NCBI GenBank assembly: GCA_903970475.1
Contig: CAJCIQ010000136.1
Span: forward strand, 1-64,000
Reading direction: 5' to 3'
Length of the DNA: 64,000 nucleotides
Source of the DNA: Beijerinckiaceae bacterium
GTDB taxonomy: Bacteria; Bacteroidota; Bacteroidia; Chitinophagales; Chitinophagaceae
Below are positions 49,119 to 58,215 of the stretch, piece by piece. Each line of letters opens with the position of its first letter. Position 1 is the stretch's first letter. The position numbers and the translations under genes are program-made. The notes under the pieces are model-generated. The model was not told where the DNA came from, ran no database searches, and was given only the letters and a program-made list of their open reading frames with translations.

Positions 49119-49682
49119 CTACATCGAAACCATGGGGGATTGAAGATATTGCCTCATGGATTGAAGGCTCCTATGGATCAGGTTAGTGGCAGACTGGTAC
49201 TGCATGTTCAAAAGATCAGCAATTTCCTGATTGGAGAAACCCTGGAAAAATCGAAGGTGAATGATTTCCTGCTGGCGTTTGGGAAGTTTTTCCATGGCCT
49301 TTAATAAATGATTGGCCATCAGCCCTTCTTGTTCAGCCACCAATAACCTGGATTCTACTGACTCCTCCGTTTGGGGCCATTCTTCGTCCAGCGGGATGGC
49401 CTGATTGGATCGCTGGTGGTAACGTATCATTTTGTACCTCAATGCCTTAAATAGGTAAAATTTGACGTTATCGGTAGGGGTAACCCGGGTTCTGCTTTTC
49501 CAGATCTCTACAAAAAGATCCTGTACCTGATCCTTAAGTACCTCTTCTTGCAATCCCATACGCTCCCCATATTGCAATAGGGCTCCTATATACTTCCTGT
49601 ACAAGACCTCAAAGGCCGTGGCATCACCCTCCATCAACTGGCGCCAAAGCAGGGCATCGTCCTGGGAAACAATCGGAGACAT
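49119..49682 (-). CDS. ECF-type RNA polymerase sigma factor
   Basis: A 187-residue sigma-70 family protein with only regions 2 and 4. Region 2: DATAFEVLYRKYIGALLQYG, DQVQDLFVEIWKSR and FKALRYKMIRYHQR. Region 4: LPKRQQEIIHLRFFQGFSNQ, EIADLLNMQYQSATNLIHR. The pattern matches the Bacteroidota ECF group that works with FecR anti-sigma factors. It likely transcribes the susC-susD genes and perhaps itself. 121 bp separate it from fecR. Confidence 0.93.
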   Translation of the reverse strand: MSPIVSQDDALLWRQLMEGDATAFEVLYRKYIGALLQYGERMGLQEEVLKDQVQDLFVEIWKSRTRVTPTDNVKFYLFKALRYKMIRYHQRSNQAIPLDEEWPQTEESVESRLLVAEQEGLMANHLLKAMEKLPKRQQEIIHLRFFQGFSNQEIADLLNMQYQSATNLIHRSLQSMRQYLQSPMVSM

Positions 49683-49760
49683 GCAGTTAATTTACTAAAC
49701 TTTGGTGCAATATCAGATTATTCTTGGCTTAAGGGTAATAAAATATTGCCCTCGTATTCA

Positions 49761-49783
49761 TAAGATAAAGGAATTTTATCTTA
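49761..49783. promoter_or_regulatory. 23-bp perfect inverted repeat upstream of the ECF sigma gene
   Basis: TAAGATAAA-GGAAT-TTTATCTTA (9-bp arms). It lies in the 235-bp divergent region between the sigma gene (start 49682) and pdxJ (start 49918) and could be an operator. Confidence 0.4.
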
Positions 49784-49864
49784 TATTAAATTAATTGTTA
49801 TGTAATATGATAATCAAGCCATTATTTATACCGAAGTTTACCGCTCTGCTCGCCACTCTGTAAA

Positions 49865-49892
49865 GATTCATCTCCGATTTTGAAGATGAATC
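49865..49892 (+). other. leader hairpin before pdxJ
   Basis: GATTCATCT and AGATGAATC form a 9-bp stem with a 10-nt loop, 25 bp before the pdxJ start. There is no U-run; it may affect translation or be incidental. Confidence 0.3.
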
Positions 49893-49917
49893 AGGACCTT
49901 TGCCCAAATTTTTTCCT

Positions 49918-50637
49918 ATGACTCATCTCTCCGTAAATATCAACAAGATCGCTACCCTTCGGAATAGCCGTGGAGGCAATAATCCTGACCTCATCAAAGT
50001 TGCCCTGGACTGCGAGCAATTTGGCGCTCAGGGCATCACCGTACACCCCCGCCCGGATGAACGCCACATCCGGTATGCCGATGTCAGGGAACTGAAAAAA
50101 GTATTAAAGACCGAGTTCAACATAGAAGGTAATTGCAGAGAACAGAAATTTGTGGACCTGGTATTGGAAGTGAAACCTCATCAGGTAACCCTGGTACCTG
50201 ATGCAGAAGGGCAACTGACCTCCGACCACGGATGGGATACCATACGCAATAAGGAATACCTCATAGACATCATCCGGGTTTTTAAAAAGGCCGGCATTCG
50301 CACCTCCATCTTCGTGGACCCTGATACGGCAATGGTTCAAGGCGCTGCTCTGACAGGAACGGATCGTATAGAACTATATACGGAAGGCTATGCCAGGCAT
50401 TTTCCCCAGGATAAAGAAGCCGCCATTGCTCCCTATGTGAGCGCAGCTAAAGTGGCAGTGGAACTGGGATTGGGCTTAAATGCAGGGCACGACCTGGATT
50501 TACACAACCTGAAGTATTTCGCTGAACATATCCCCCAACTAACAGAAGTATCCATTGGACATGCCCTCATCAGCGACGCGTTGTATTATGGGTTAGAAAA
50601 CACGATACAACTGTACCGCCGTCAATTGAACTTTTAA
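49918..50637 (+). CDS. pdxJ: pyridoxine 5'-phosphate synthase
   Basis: A 239-residue TIM-barrel enzyme from the ATG at 49918 (TTGs upstream are less fitting). It starts [20 protein letters not shown], and [37 protein letters not shown] and [14 protein letters not shown] carry the phosphate- and substrate-binding residues (His, Arg, Glu, His). It condenses 1-deoxyxylulose 5-phosphate and aminoacetone 3-phosphate in the DXP-dependent vitamin B6 route. The LysR gene begins 1 bp after its stop. Confidence 0.97.
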   Translation: MTHLSVNINKIATLRNSRGGNNPDLIKVALDCEQFGAQGITVHPRPDERHIRYADVRELKKVLKTEFNIEGNCREQKFVDLVLEVKPHQVTLVPDAEGQLTSDHGWDTIRNKEYLIDIIRVFKKAGIRTSIFVDPDTAMVQGAALTGTDRIELYTEGYARHFPQDKEAAIAPYVSAAKVAVELGLGLNAGHDLDLHNLKYFAEHIPQLTEVSIGHALISDALYYGLENTIQLYRRQLNF

Positions 50638-50638
50638 T

Positions 50639-51532
50639 ATGTCTGACTTCCGGCTCAAAGTATTCTTAACCGTATCGGATCTCGGCAGCTTTACAAAAGC
50701 TGCCGAAGCGTTATACATTAGCCAGCCAGCTGTCACCAAACATATAAGGGAACTGGAGCAGGAATATGGATTACCCCTGTTCGAGCGAAACCGAAACAGT
50801 ATCCTCCTCACCGAAGCAGGGGGTATAGTCAGGCAATACGCTGAACATATTTTTGAATCTTACCGGTCTTTGGAATTTGACTTAAGTACCCTTAAACAAC
50901 ATTTATCCGGCAGATTACGATTGGGCGCCAGTACCACCATTGCCCAATATGTACTTCCCCCCATGCTGGCCGCTTTTAATCAACGCTTCTCAGATATCAG
51001 GGTATCGCTGATCAATGAAAACAGCCGCATTATTGAAAAAGCTTTGTTGGATAAGGAAATAGACCTGGGATTGGTAGAAAACGCTTCCAGGAATAAGGCA
51101 CTCAAATACGCTTCCTTCCTGGACGATGAATTGGTCCTGCTCACCTCAACCCATCACCAACAATACAAAAAGGAACCCATCACCTTAAAAACCCTGACTC
51201 AAATTCCCCTGGTTCTCCGGGAAAAAGGCAGTGGCACCCTGGAAATATTGGAAAAATATCTCCGCACGGAGGGCTATGGCCTAAAAGACCTGAACGTACG
51301 CATGTACCTGGGCAGCAGCGAAGGCATCAAATCCTATATGATGGCTTCCACTTGTTGCAGCATCGTTTCTATAAGAACCGTTGAAAAAGAAATAACAACT
51401 GGTCAACTAAGGGCATTGCCCGTGGAAGGCGTGCGGTTACCACGCACTTTAAGCTTTGCGTATCTGCAAGGCCAACCTGAGCCATTATCGGCCCTGTTTA
51501 TGAAGTTCGTGGTCAAGCAGGCCGGCGTTTGA
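50639..51532 (+). CDS. LysR-family transcriptional regulator (CysL/YeiE-like)
   Basis: A 297-residue protein. The N-terminal winged helix is typical (FLTVSDLGSFTKAAEALYIS, QPAVTKHIRELEQEYGLPLF), and the rest is a periplasmic-binding-protein-like effector domain (LRLGASTTIAQYVLPPMLAA). The following gene encodes a YeiH-type transporter; LysR regulators of the CysL/YeiE group next to YeiH are known to respond to sulfite or related sulfur compounds. Starts 1 bp after pdxJ, so it may be co-transcribed with it. Confidence 0.92.
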   Translation: MSDFRLKVFLTVSDLGSFTKAAEALYISQPAVTKHIRELEQEYGLPLFERNRNSILLTEAGGIVRQYAEHIFESYRSLEFDLSTLKQHLSGRLRLGASTTIAQYVLPPMLAAFNQRFSDIRVSLINENSRIIEKALLDKEIDLGLVENASRNKALKYASFLDDELVLLTSTHHQQYKKEPITLKTLTQIPLVLREKGSGTLEILEKYLRTEGYGLKDLNVRMYLGSSEGIKSYMMASTCCSIVSIRTVEKEITTGQLRALPVEGVRLPRTLSFAYLQGQPEPLSALFMKFVVKQAGV

Positions 51533-51677
51533 GCCCGGCTGGCGCAAGCCTGAACTCCGACGCCACGAACCTGAGCCTGGCCGGCCCATAACTTAAAGTT
51601 ATACTGCATCATCTTTTCGAATGAGCGCCCCCCAGATTTCGAGGGTAATTTTGCTCTTCGAGAAAATGCGCATAGTT

Positions 51678-52700
51678 ATGAAAAAAGTTCATCCCATTTA
51701 CACCTTCCTTTTTCTCGGATGCGCATTGGTTTGTTTACTCCCCTTCATGGACGCAGGGCTGGCGTTGCTTATGGGATTTGTCCTAGCACTTACCATGCCC
51801 CACCCCTTTGCTGCCCAACATAAAAAATGGGCCCATATCCTCTTACAGGTTTCCGTCGTCGGCCTGGGATTCGGTATGAATATCCACGCCGCCGTTGAAG
51901 CAGGTAAATCCGGTCTATGGCTCACCATTGCCTCCATAACGGTGGCTATATTCGTAGGTTTATACCTGGGCAGGAGTTTGCACCTGGGTAAAAAAGTAGC
52001 CTACCTGATTTCTGCGGGGACGGCCATCTGCGGCGGTAGCGCCATTGCAGCCATAGCCCCCCTGATCAACGCAAAGGATGCCGATATTTCCGTAGCCATG
52101 GGGGCTGTGTTTCTACTCAATGCCGTAGCGCTTTTCTTATTTCCCTGGGTTGGACACCTGTTGCAAATGAGCAACGCTCAATTCGGTTTATGGGCTGCGA
52201 TAGCCATTCACGATACGAGCAGCGTCATAGGAGCCGCCGGCAGGTATAGCCCCCAGTCCCTGGAACTGGCCACCACGGTGAAACTAGCCAGGGCCTTATG
52301 GATAATACCAGTAAGTTTGATTACGCTGGTAGTACTACAGGTAAGTAGCCGCGTCAATGCGAAGCATGCGCTGTCAGCAAAGACTGTAAGCGCCGACACT
52401 GCCGACAAAGCCAATCAGGCCCCCGAAAGCCCAAAAGTAACCATCCCCTGGTTTATTTTCCTGTTCGTGGCCGCCGTACTGATCAATACTTATGTTCCCT
52501 TTATTCATCCCCTGGCTCCTAGCTTACTTACCCTATCTAAAAGAGGACTGATCCTGACCCTATTTTTAATCGGAACAGGTTTGTCACCAAAGATGATACG
52601 GCAGACGGGTCCCAAGCCCTTATTATTAGGGGTAAGCGTATGGGCCATCATTGCTACTGGCTCTTTGTGGGTGATATTGCATACCCACCTGATGAAATAA
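51678..52700 (+). CDS. YeiH-family putative sulfate/sulfite exporter
   Basis: A 340-residue protein (ATG at 51678; 51666 also possible) with about ten membrane helices. Family marks: HILLQVSVVGLGFGMNIHAA, the re-entrant SAGTAICGGSAIAAIAPLIN, and AIHDTSSVIGAAGRYSPQSL. A polar loop (about 235-255) is rich in Ala, Asp and Lys. YeiH proteins are thought to move sulfate, sulfite or taurine-derived anions out of the cell; direct evidence is limited. Probably controlled by the LysR protein encoded just upstream. Confidence 0.9.
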   Translation: MKKVHPIYTFLFLGCALVCLLPFMDAGLALLMGFVLALTMPHPFAAQHKKWAHILLQVSVVGLGFGMNIHAAVEAGKSGLWLTIASITVAIFVGLYLGRSLHLGKKVAYLISAGTAICGGSAIAAIAPLINAKDADISVAMGAVFLLNAVALFLFPWVGHLLQMSNAQFGLWAAIAIHDTSSVIGAAGRYSPQSLELATTVKLARALWIIPVSLITLVVLQVSSRVNAKHALSAKTVSADTADKANQAPESPKVTIPWFIFLFVAAVLINTYVPFIHPLAPSLLTLSKRGLILTLFLIGTGLSPKMIRQTGPKPLLLGVSVWAIIATGSLWVILHTHLMK

Positions 52701-52709
52701 ATAAAAGCC

Positions 52710-53753
52710 CTACCGATTCTTTGCAAAAGGAATATTGATACCAATCTGGTTGTATCCCGTATTATTCTGATAACCGGTACGTGCGTACCTGAAGGAAAAA
52801 GGTGGTAGCAATAATCCTACGCCGAAGGACATGCCCGTGAGGCCATTGGATACACTGGTAAGCGAGAGCTCTTCTCTGAGCAGATAATTATACCCCAGTG
52901 ATACCTCTATATATTTACTGGCATATAATTGAGCACCAAAAACCATATGCTCCAGCAATTGATGCGCAAACCCTGAACCCGAAGACGCACCTGTTGCCTG
53001 GTTGTAGGCCGTATCCGCATATGTCAGGTTCCACTCGTGTATATGATCGAAGGTCAGGGAAAATTGAAAAGGTGCTTTCAACAACCGCTTTGAAATACCC
53101 AACTTCAGGTCAAATGGCAACTCTTCCTTATCCGCCCCATCATAGGTCTTTAACTGGGTTCCCATATTGGAGGCCACTATACCGAATTGCCAACCCTTTC
53201 CAGGGATCTGGTAATTCAATCCAACGTCGGCGGCAATCCCATTACTGGAGTACATGCCTAGATCAGAACCGATATATTTAAAGGTAAACCCGTAATACCA
53301 GCGCTCCAGGTATTTGCCGGATACCGTTCCTTGCAGGTCATAGTCACGGGGTCTGAATTGTCCCAGGATATTTCCGGATGGATCCGTCTGAGTAATACTA
53401 CCATAATCCACAAAAACTAAGCCTATGGCCAGGTTTAGATCCGACCCTTCCAGGTGATGCGCCAGCATCCAATTGTAATCATCAATGCCGGCATATTGGC
53501 TGTTAAAATTGGCCACCATTTGCCAATTCATGGAATCCCTGAGCAACGCCGGTTGCATATAGGCCATGCTCAAATCATTGCCTTCATTACTTACGTTGAC
53601 GCCTCCCAAAGCACTTAGTTGGGGACCATTGGATGCGCTGAGGAAATTAAATATGGTTTGTCCGCCCAAGGTCTGGGCTTGGATGGAAGCGCAAAACCAA
53701 AACAAGGCAAGGGCGCCCAGGAAACACGTTTTATTTGCCGGCCTTCTTCTCAA
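52710..53753 (-). CDS. porQ: type IX secretion system protein PorQ
   Basis: A 347-residue exported beta-barrel protein of the PorV/PorQ type: signal peptide (FLGALALFWFCASIQAQ), then GGQTIFNFLSASNGPQLSAL with LGGVNVSNEGNDLSMAYMQP, the PorQ signature, and barrel strands to the end. PorQ works with PorZ and PorU in the attachment complex that links secreted CTD-proteins to A-LPS. The only in-frame start is a TTG at 53753; an ATG 1 codon plus 1 base upstream (53757) is out of frame and would need a 1-base change. A TACATTTG -7 element lies just upstream. Confidence 0.88.
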   Translation of the reverse strand: MRRRPANKTCFLGALALFWFCASIQAQTLGGQTIFNFLSASNGPQLSALGGVNVSNEGNDLSMAYMQPALLRDSMNWQMVANFNSQYAGIDDYNWMLAHHLEGSDLNLAIGLVFVDYGSITQTDPSGNILGQFRPRDYDLQGTVSGKYLERWYYGFTFKYIGSDLGMYSSNGIAADVGLNYQIPGKGWQFGIVASNMGTQLKTYDGADKEELPFDLKLGISKRLLKAPFQFSLTFDHIHEWNLTYADTAYNQATGASSGSGFAHQLLEHMVFGAQLYASKYIEVSLGYNYLLREELSLTSVSNGLTGMSFGVGLLLPPFSFRYARTGYQNNTGYNQIGINIPFAKNR

Positions 53754-53769
53754 GCATGTTGTTTGTGGC

Positions 53770-53777
53770 CAAATGTA
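53770..53777 (-). promoter_or_regulatory. -7 promoter element of porQ
   Basis: TACATTTG on the minus strand, an exact TAnnTTTG, 13-17 bp before the start codon region of porQ. It directly follows the lon terminator, so porQ is transcribed on its own. Confidence 0.5.
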
Positions 53778-53782
53778 TTAAA

Positions 53783-53811
53783 AAAATATTCCCCCATAGA
53801 AATGGGGGAAT
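53783..53811 (-). terminator. intrinsic terminator of lon
   Basis: On the minus strand ATTCCCCCAT-TTCT-ATGGGGGAAT (perfect 10-bp stem, 53811-53788) is followed by ATTTTTTT. It separates lon from porQ. Confidence 0.85.
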
Positions 53812-53934
53812 CTCTTTAACCCTTAAAACAACCAACATGAAAAATTTATATACTACAATATTAACAACAATCAATTCAATTAACGATATTTCTTTTGTTA
53901 TATTTTCCCAAATAATCGGACTTCTAATGCTATT

Positions 53935-56337
53935 CTAATGAATGGCTATATCCAGTACCTGCTGCATGTTTCGCACATAATGAAACTCCATTCCTTCGAT
54001 AAAATCTGCGTTAATTTCTGTCACATCCCTTTCATTAGCCCAACATAAAATTACTTCCTTTATACCAGCCCTTTTTGCCGCTAGTACCTTTTCTTTAATA
54101 CCTCCTACGGGAAGTACTTGTCCCCTGAGCGTGATTTCACCCGTCATGGCCAGGAAAGGTTTAATTTTTTTCCCTGTAGCCGCGCTAACAATAGAGGTCA
54201 TCATCGTTATGCCTGCACTGGGCCCGTCCTTTGGTACAGCGCCTTCGGGTACATGGACGTGAACATTCCGCTTATTGAGCGTATCCAGATCCACGCCCAA
54301 TTTTTTAGCATTCGCCTGAATATAGGTAAGGGCCGTAACGGCACTCTCTTTCATCACATTTCCCAGGTTGCCTGTTAATTTCAGTTCACCCTTGCCTTCA
54401 CTGAGTAAGGTCTCAATGAATAGGATATCACCGCCTACATAGGTCCAGGCCAACCCTACAGCCACACCCGGCATATGAGCTGTTTTATATAACTCATTAC
54501 TATACCTGGATTTTCCGAGAATACGGGTAATATCCGGCAGGGAAAGGGCAGATTTCAACTTCCCTGTCATGGCATAGGTTTTGGCCAACGAACGCATAAG
54601 GGCAGCCAGTTGCCTGTCCAGATCTCTAACCCCACTCTCCCGGGTATATTCCTCTATGACTTTTTCCAATACCTTGTCTCCCATTTTTAATGGCAGACTC
54701 TTCAATCCATGCGCCTCTTTCTCCTTGGGGAATAAATGGCGTTTGGCTATTTCAATCTTTTCCTCCACAGCATAACCACTGAGTTCTATGATCTCCAACC
54801 GATCCCTGAGGGCTGGTTGTATGTCCCCTATGCTGTTAGCCGTAGCTATAAATAAAACCTTAGACAGATCATACTCCAGTTCCAGATAATTATCATAAAA
54901 AGTATGATTCTGTTCAGGATCCAGCACTTCCAGCAGGGCAGAACTAGGATCACCTCTAAAATCCTTACCAATCTTGTCAATTTCATCAAGGATCATGACC
55001 GGGTTGGAGGATTGCATCTTTCGGATAGCCTGAATAATTCTCCCCGGCATAGCCCCTATGTAAGTCTTCCTATGCCCTCTGATTTCGCTTTCATCATGCA
55101 GTCCACCAAAACTCAACCGCGCATACTTCCGTCCAATGGCACTGGCAATGGACCTTCCCAGAGAGGTCTTACCAATACCCGGAGGGCCAACGAAACAAAG
55201 GATGGGGCTTTTCATATCCCCTTTCAATTTTAATACGGCCAGGTATTCCAGAATGCGTTCTTTAATTTTTGCCATTCCGTAATGATCCGTGTCCAATACC
55301 TTTTGTGCCTTCTTCAAATCGTAAGCATCTTCCGTGTGCTCATTCCAGGGCAAATCCAGTATCAGATCCAGGTGATTGAACACCACTGAGTAGTCTGGGG
55401 TACTGGGATGCATCCTTTCCAATCGTTCAATACCTTTGCGGAAAGCATCCTTTGCTGCCTGAGGCATTAATTTGGCCTCTGCCCGCTTTTGCATTTCTTT
55501 TATCTCCCGCTCATTATTGTCTCCGCCCAACTCGTCTTTGATGCTCTTCATCTGCTGCTGCAAGAAGTATTCCCGCTGCTGCTTATCTAGTTCTGCTTTG
55601 GTCTTGTTGGTTACCTGATTTTTCAGTTCTGCAAACTGCAATTCCCGATTCAGGTAGCTGATGAGCAATGCTGCCCTTTCTCTCAAATCATTGACTTCCA
55701 ACAATTTTTGCTTCTCGGTCACCTCATTGTTCAGGTTTGAACTGACAAAGTGGACCAAAAAAGAAGGGTTCTCTATATTTCTCAGTACCACCGTAGCCTC
55801 TGAAGGCAGATTGGGGGATAACTGAATGATTTGCCCTGCCAGGTCCTTGATGGAACTTACTGTTGCCTCAAAATGTGCATCACCGGCAATGGTTTGTTCC
55901 TCCAGGCCATCAACGGATGCTTTGAAATAAGGTTCTTCACTCGTGAATGCTTTTACTGCAAAACGCTTTTTGCCCTGAATAATGACGGTGGTCCCCCCAT
56001 CCGGCATCTTGATTAGTTTAAGAATTTTGGCTACCGTCCCTATCTTTTCCAGATCCAGTACACCAGGATCCTCCACGTTACTGTCTTTTTGCGCTAGTAC
56101 GCCTACCAATTTGTCAGACCTATAAGCATCATTGACGGCCTTAATGCTTTTATCCCTACCTACGGTAATGGGGAGCACTACCCCTGGAAACAATACCGTA
56201 TTCCGCAATGGCAATAACGGGAGCTCGGCCGGAATCTCTTGATCCTCGCCACTTTCCCCATCATTTTCATTGAGGGGGATAATAGGCATAAACTCCATTT
56301 CATCGTCCGGTTTCAGAAAAAAATTTGAAAAACTCAT
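53935..56337 (-). CDS. lon: ATP-dependent Lon protease
   Basis: An 800-residue LonA-type protease. N-terminal substrate-binding domain (LLPLRNTVLFPGVVLPITVG, residues 41-60), coiled-coil linker (QREYFLQQQMKSIKDELGGD), AAA+ module with Walker A GPPGIGKT (384-391) and Walker B VMILDEIDK (447-455), and the protease domain with the Ser707/Lys750 dyad (PKDGPSAGITM; GGIKEKVLAAK). It degrades misfolded and regulatory proteins. Monocistronic, closed by a strong terminator. Confidence 0.98.
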   Translation of the reverse strand: MSFSNFFLKPDDEMEFMPIIPLNENDGESGEDQEIPAELPLLPLRNTVLFPGVVLPITVGRDKSIKAVNDAYRSDKLVGVLAQKDSNVEDPGVLDLEKIGTVAKILKLIKMPDGGTTVIIQGKKRFAVKAFTSEEPYFKASVDGLEEQTIAGDAHFEATVSSIKDLAGQIIQLSPNLPSEATVVLRNIENPSFLVHFVSSNLNNEVTEKQKLLEVNDLRERAALLISYLNRELQFAELKNQVTNKTKAELDKQQREYFLQQQMKSIKDELGGDNNEREIKEMQKRAEAKLMPQAAKDAFRKGIERLERMHPSTPDYSVVFNHLDLILDLPWNEHTEDAYDLKKAQKVLDTDHYGMAKIKERILEYLAVLKLKGDMKSPILCFVGPPGIGKTSLGRSIASAIGRKYARLSFGGLHDESEIRGHRKTYIGAMPGRIIQAIRKMQSSNPVMILDEIDKIGKDFRGDPSSALLEVLDPEQNHTFYDNYLELEYDLSKVLFIATANSIGDIQPALRDRLEIIELSGYAVEEKIEIAKRHLFPKEKEAHGLKSLPLKMGDKVLEKVIEEYTRESGVRDLDRQLAALMRSLAKTYAMTGKLKSALSLPDITRILGKSRYSNELYKTAHMPGVAVGLAWTYVGGDILFIETLLSEGKGELKLTGNLGNVMKESAVTALTYIQANAKKLGVDLDTLNKRNVHVHVPEGAVPKDGPSAGITMMTSIVSAATGKKIKPFLAMTGEITLRGQVLPVGGIKEKVLAAKRAGIKEVILCWANERDVTEINADFIEGMEFHYVRNMQQVLDIAIH

Positions 56338-56440
56338 AATTCAATGTTAGACAATATGTCACAAATCTCCTGCACCTTTATTCATACAGCGCGGAATCTT
56401 ATATAGGGTCAAGATTAATGCCAAGCCGTCTAACAAAGAA

Positions 56441-56461
56441 GGGCACCTTTTTAAGGTACCC
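56441..56461 (-). terminator. terminator after the barrel-protein gene
   Basis: GGGTACCTT and AGGTGCCC pair with one wobble or mismatch and are followed on the minus strand by TTCTTTGTT, 51 bp beyond the stop at 56512. Confidence 0.5.
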
Positions 56462-56511
56462 TATCTTCAAATACGTTAACCCGGTTATTTTGTTGGGGAA
56501 AATGATAAACA

Positions 56512-57123
56512 TTAAAGAATATTAATCCCAACACCTAATTGAATACATTGTTGCTTCCAGGTATCGGAACTGGTTAATTTGGCGGTGTTCATGTTATTGA
56601 TATCACCCAAAGCCCAACCATAGCGTGCATAGGCTCTCAATCTCAAAATATGCACCTCTGCACCGGTGAGCAGGGTAAAGGCACCGGTTTTAAAAGCATT
56701 TTGCCCATTTTCCAGCAGGGAATTGTTCTTGTTAAGCAGCACCCCAAACTGAGGCCCAGCCTGCAAATCTATAATACCCAATATGCGATAGGTGAGTAGC
56801 ACAGGGATATCCAGATAATTCAGGTTGAGATGGGTCAGGTTATGCGCATTTGTTAACTGGCTTCCATAAAGCTCATTGAAGTTGGAATCTGTGGTTGTCT
56901 GGCTTTGGACAAACAATAATTCCGGTTGTATCCCCCAATGCTTACCGAAACGCAGTTGGGCATAAGCTCCGGCAAGATACCCAGCCTTAAATGCGGTGTT
57001 AAAAGAGGTACTGTTGATTTTACTGAGGTTAGCTCCAAGGGTGGCCCCCAGGCTGAAGCTTTGGGCATTTCCGCTGGAATACACGCCTGCACACAATAAA
57101 AAGACAACGAATAGTTTCTTCAT
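56512..57123 (-). CDS. porin-family outer-membrane beta-barrel protein
   Basis: A 203-residue protein with a signal peptide (MKKLFVVFLLCAGVYSSGNA) and about eight amphipathic strands. FSLGATLGANLSKINSTSFN and FGKHWGIQPELLFVQSQTTT are typical of the small PorT-like/outer-membrane-protein-beta-barrel family (PF13568) of Bacteroidota. Functions in this family vary, and PorT itself is a secretion-system part; nothing here proves such a role. It has its own terminator. Confidence 0.82.
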   Translation of the reverse strand: MKKLFVVFLLCAGVYSSGNAQSFSLGATLGANLSKINSTSFNTAFKAGYLAGAYAQLRFGKHWGIQPELLFVQSQTTTDSNFNELYGSQLTNAHNLTHLNLNYLDIPVLLTYRILGIIDLQAGPQFGVLLNKNNSLLENGQNAFKTGAFTLLTGAEVHILRLRAYARYGWALGDINNMNTAKLTSSDTWKQQCIQLGVGINIL

Positions 57124-57195
57124 CAGATCAGTTTTAATAGTTTACGAATAATCGGGCCTTAAGTAACGAACAATTTCTGAAAAAAGTACATGCAA

Positions 57196-58215
57196 TTAAA
57201 ATACCAATCCCACGTTTATGAGGTAGGAGATTCTGAATGAGGAAACACCGGGGCTGGTATTGATAAAATAATTCCCTAGAATCTGGGGATCTATGAGAAA
57301 GTGTTTGTAACTATAGACAGCATCCATTAAAGCCCCCAAAGACTCCACGGAGAATGCAGTACCACTGCTGTTCTTTTGAAAATCATTATTGGCAAAGCGT
57401 CTCATACTCCCTCCCTTTACAATCTTAATGACGGATATGTCATAGTTGGCAGAATTGGCGAGTACAAAGAGGGTAGGCGTGAAGGCTATGTGATCATTTC
57501 TATTAAACAGAGAGAACCACTCATAGTCGTGTTGAAGGGTTACAATGCCGGCAAAGGTATGCGCGTGAATATTGAACGTGTCCTGAACAGCTCCGCCATT
57601 GGGCGATTCAGGATTATAAATACCTCCCGGAGTGAGAAGACTCTGTTTCACCAGGTAGGAGTCGAAGGAAAAGTCAAAGGCTACTCCAGGTTCCAACCAA
57701 TACTTTTTCCAGGTAAAATACGCATAGATGTCATTGCGCATAGGATTGACCGCAAAACTGGTGGAGTCCTTATTAATATAGCGGGAGTAGGTAATGCCGG
57801 CCGTCCAGTCCCTACGGGAAATCTGGTAAGAGGGGGTAATCACTCCCTGGTAAACCGTAAAAGAACCTAAATCCTGGGTCATATAGGCTGAGGCGGAAAG
57901 GCCAAAGCCACTTTTGTGCAGATAGGATACGGTAGGTGTTAAGAACGTTTTTTCGGAATAGCCGGTAGCCGCAGTGGCGTTTTTAGAGGTAAAGAACCCA
58001 TTTCCAAATCCCAATTCTACAGCAAACAAAGATTTTGGCTTTTCAGAAGAGTCTATAAACGCAGAAAGGTCCCTGACCAGGCTGTCGTTATTGACCAGGG
58101 AATCTACATAAGAAAGGGTGAGCTTTCTGTTGGTATCACCTATTTGGGCCTTAACGAGTGGCAGACTGAACAGAAAAAAGACCGGAAATAATATAGTGAT
58201 CCTTAACGATCTCAT
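57196..58215 (-). CDS. exported outer-membrane protein of unknown function, 339 aa
   Basis: A signal peptide (MRSLRITILFPVFFLFSLPL) precedes a short helical segment and then a run of alternating strands (SYLHKSGFGLSASAYMTQDL, DWTAGITYSRYINKDSTSFA) ending in an F (INVGLVF), as in outer-membrane barrels. No named family recognised. Its ATG overlaps the stop of the metallophosphoesterase gene by 4 bp (ATGA), so the two are translationally coupled. Confidence 0.7.
   Translation of the reverse strand: MRSLRITILFPVFFLFSLPLVKAQIGDTNRKLTLSYVDSLVNNDSLVRDLSAFIDSSEKPKSLFAVELGFGNGFFTSKNATAATGYSEKTFLTPTVSYLHKSGFGLSASAYMTQDLGSFTVYQGVITPSYQISRRDWTAGITYSRYINKDSTSFAVNPMRNDIYAYFTWKKYWLEPGVAFDFSFDSYLVKQSLLTPGGIYNPESPNGGAVQDTFNIHAHTFAGIVTLQHDYEWFSLFNRNDHIAFTPTLFVLANSANYDISVIKIVKGGSMRRFANNDFQKNSSGTAFSVESLGALMDAVYSYKHFLIDPQILGNYFINTSPGVSSFRISYLINVGLVF

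Noticed and set aside
53837-53938. 33-codon plus-strand frame (MKNLYTTILTTINSINDISF...) after AACCAAC
   Set aside because: It resembles the start of an exported protein but ends at once and overlaps the lon stop; too short and AT-rich to call.
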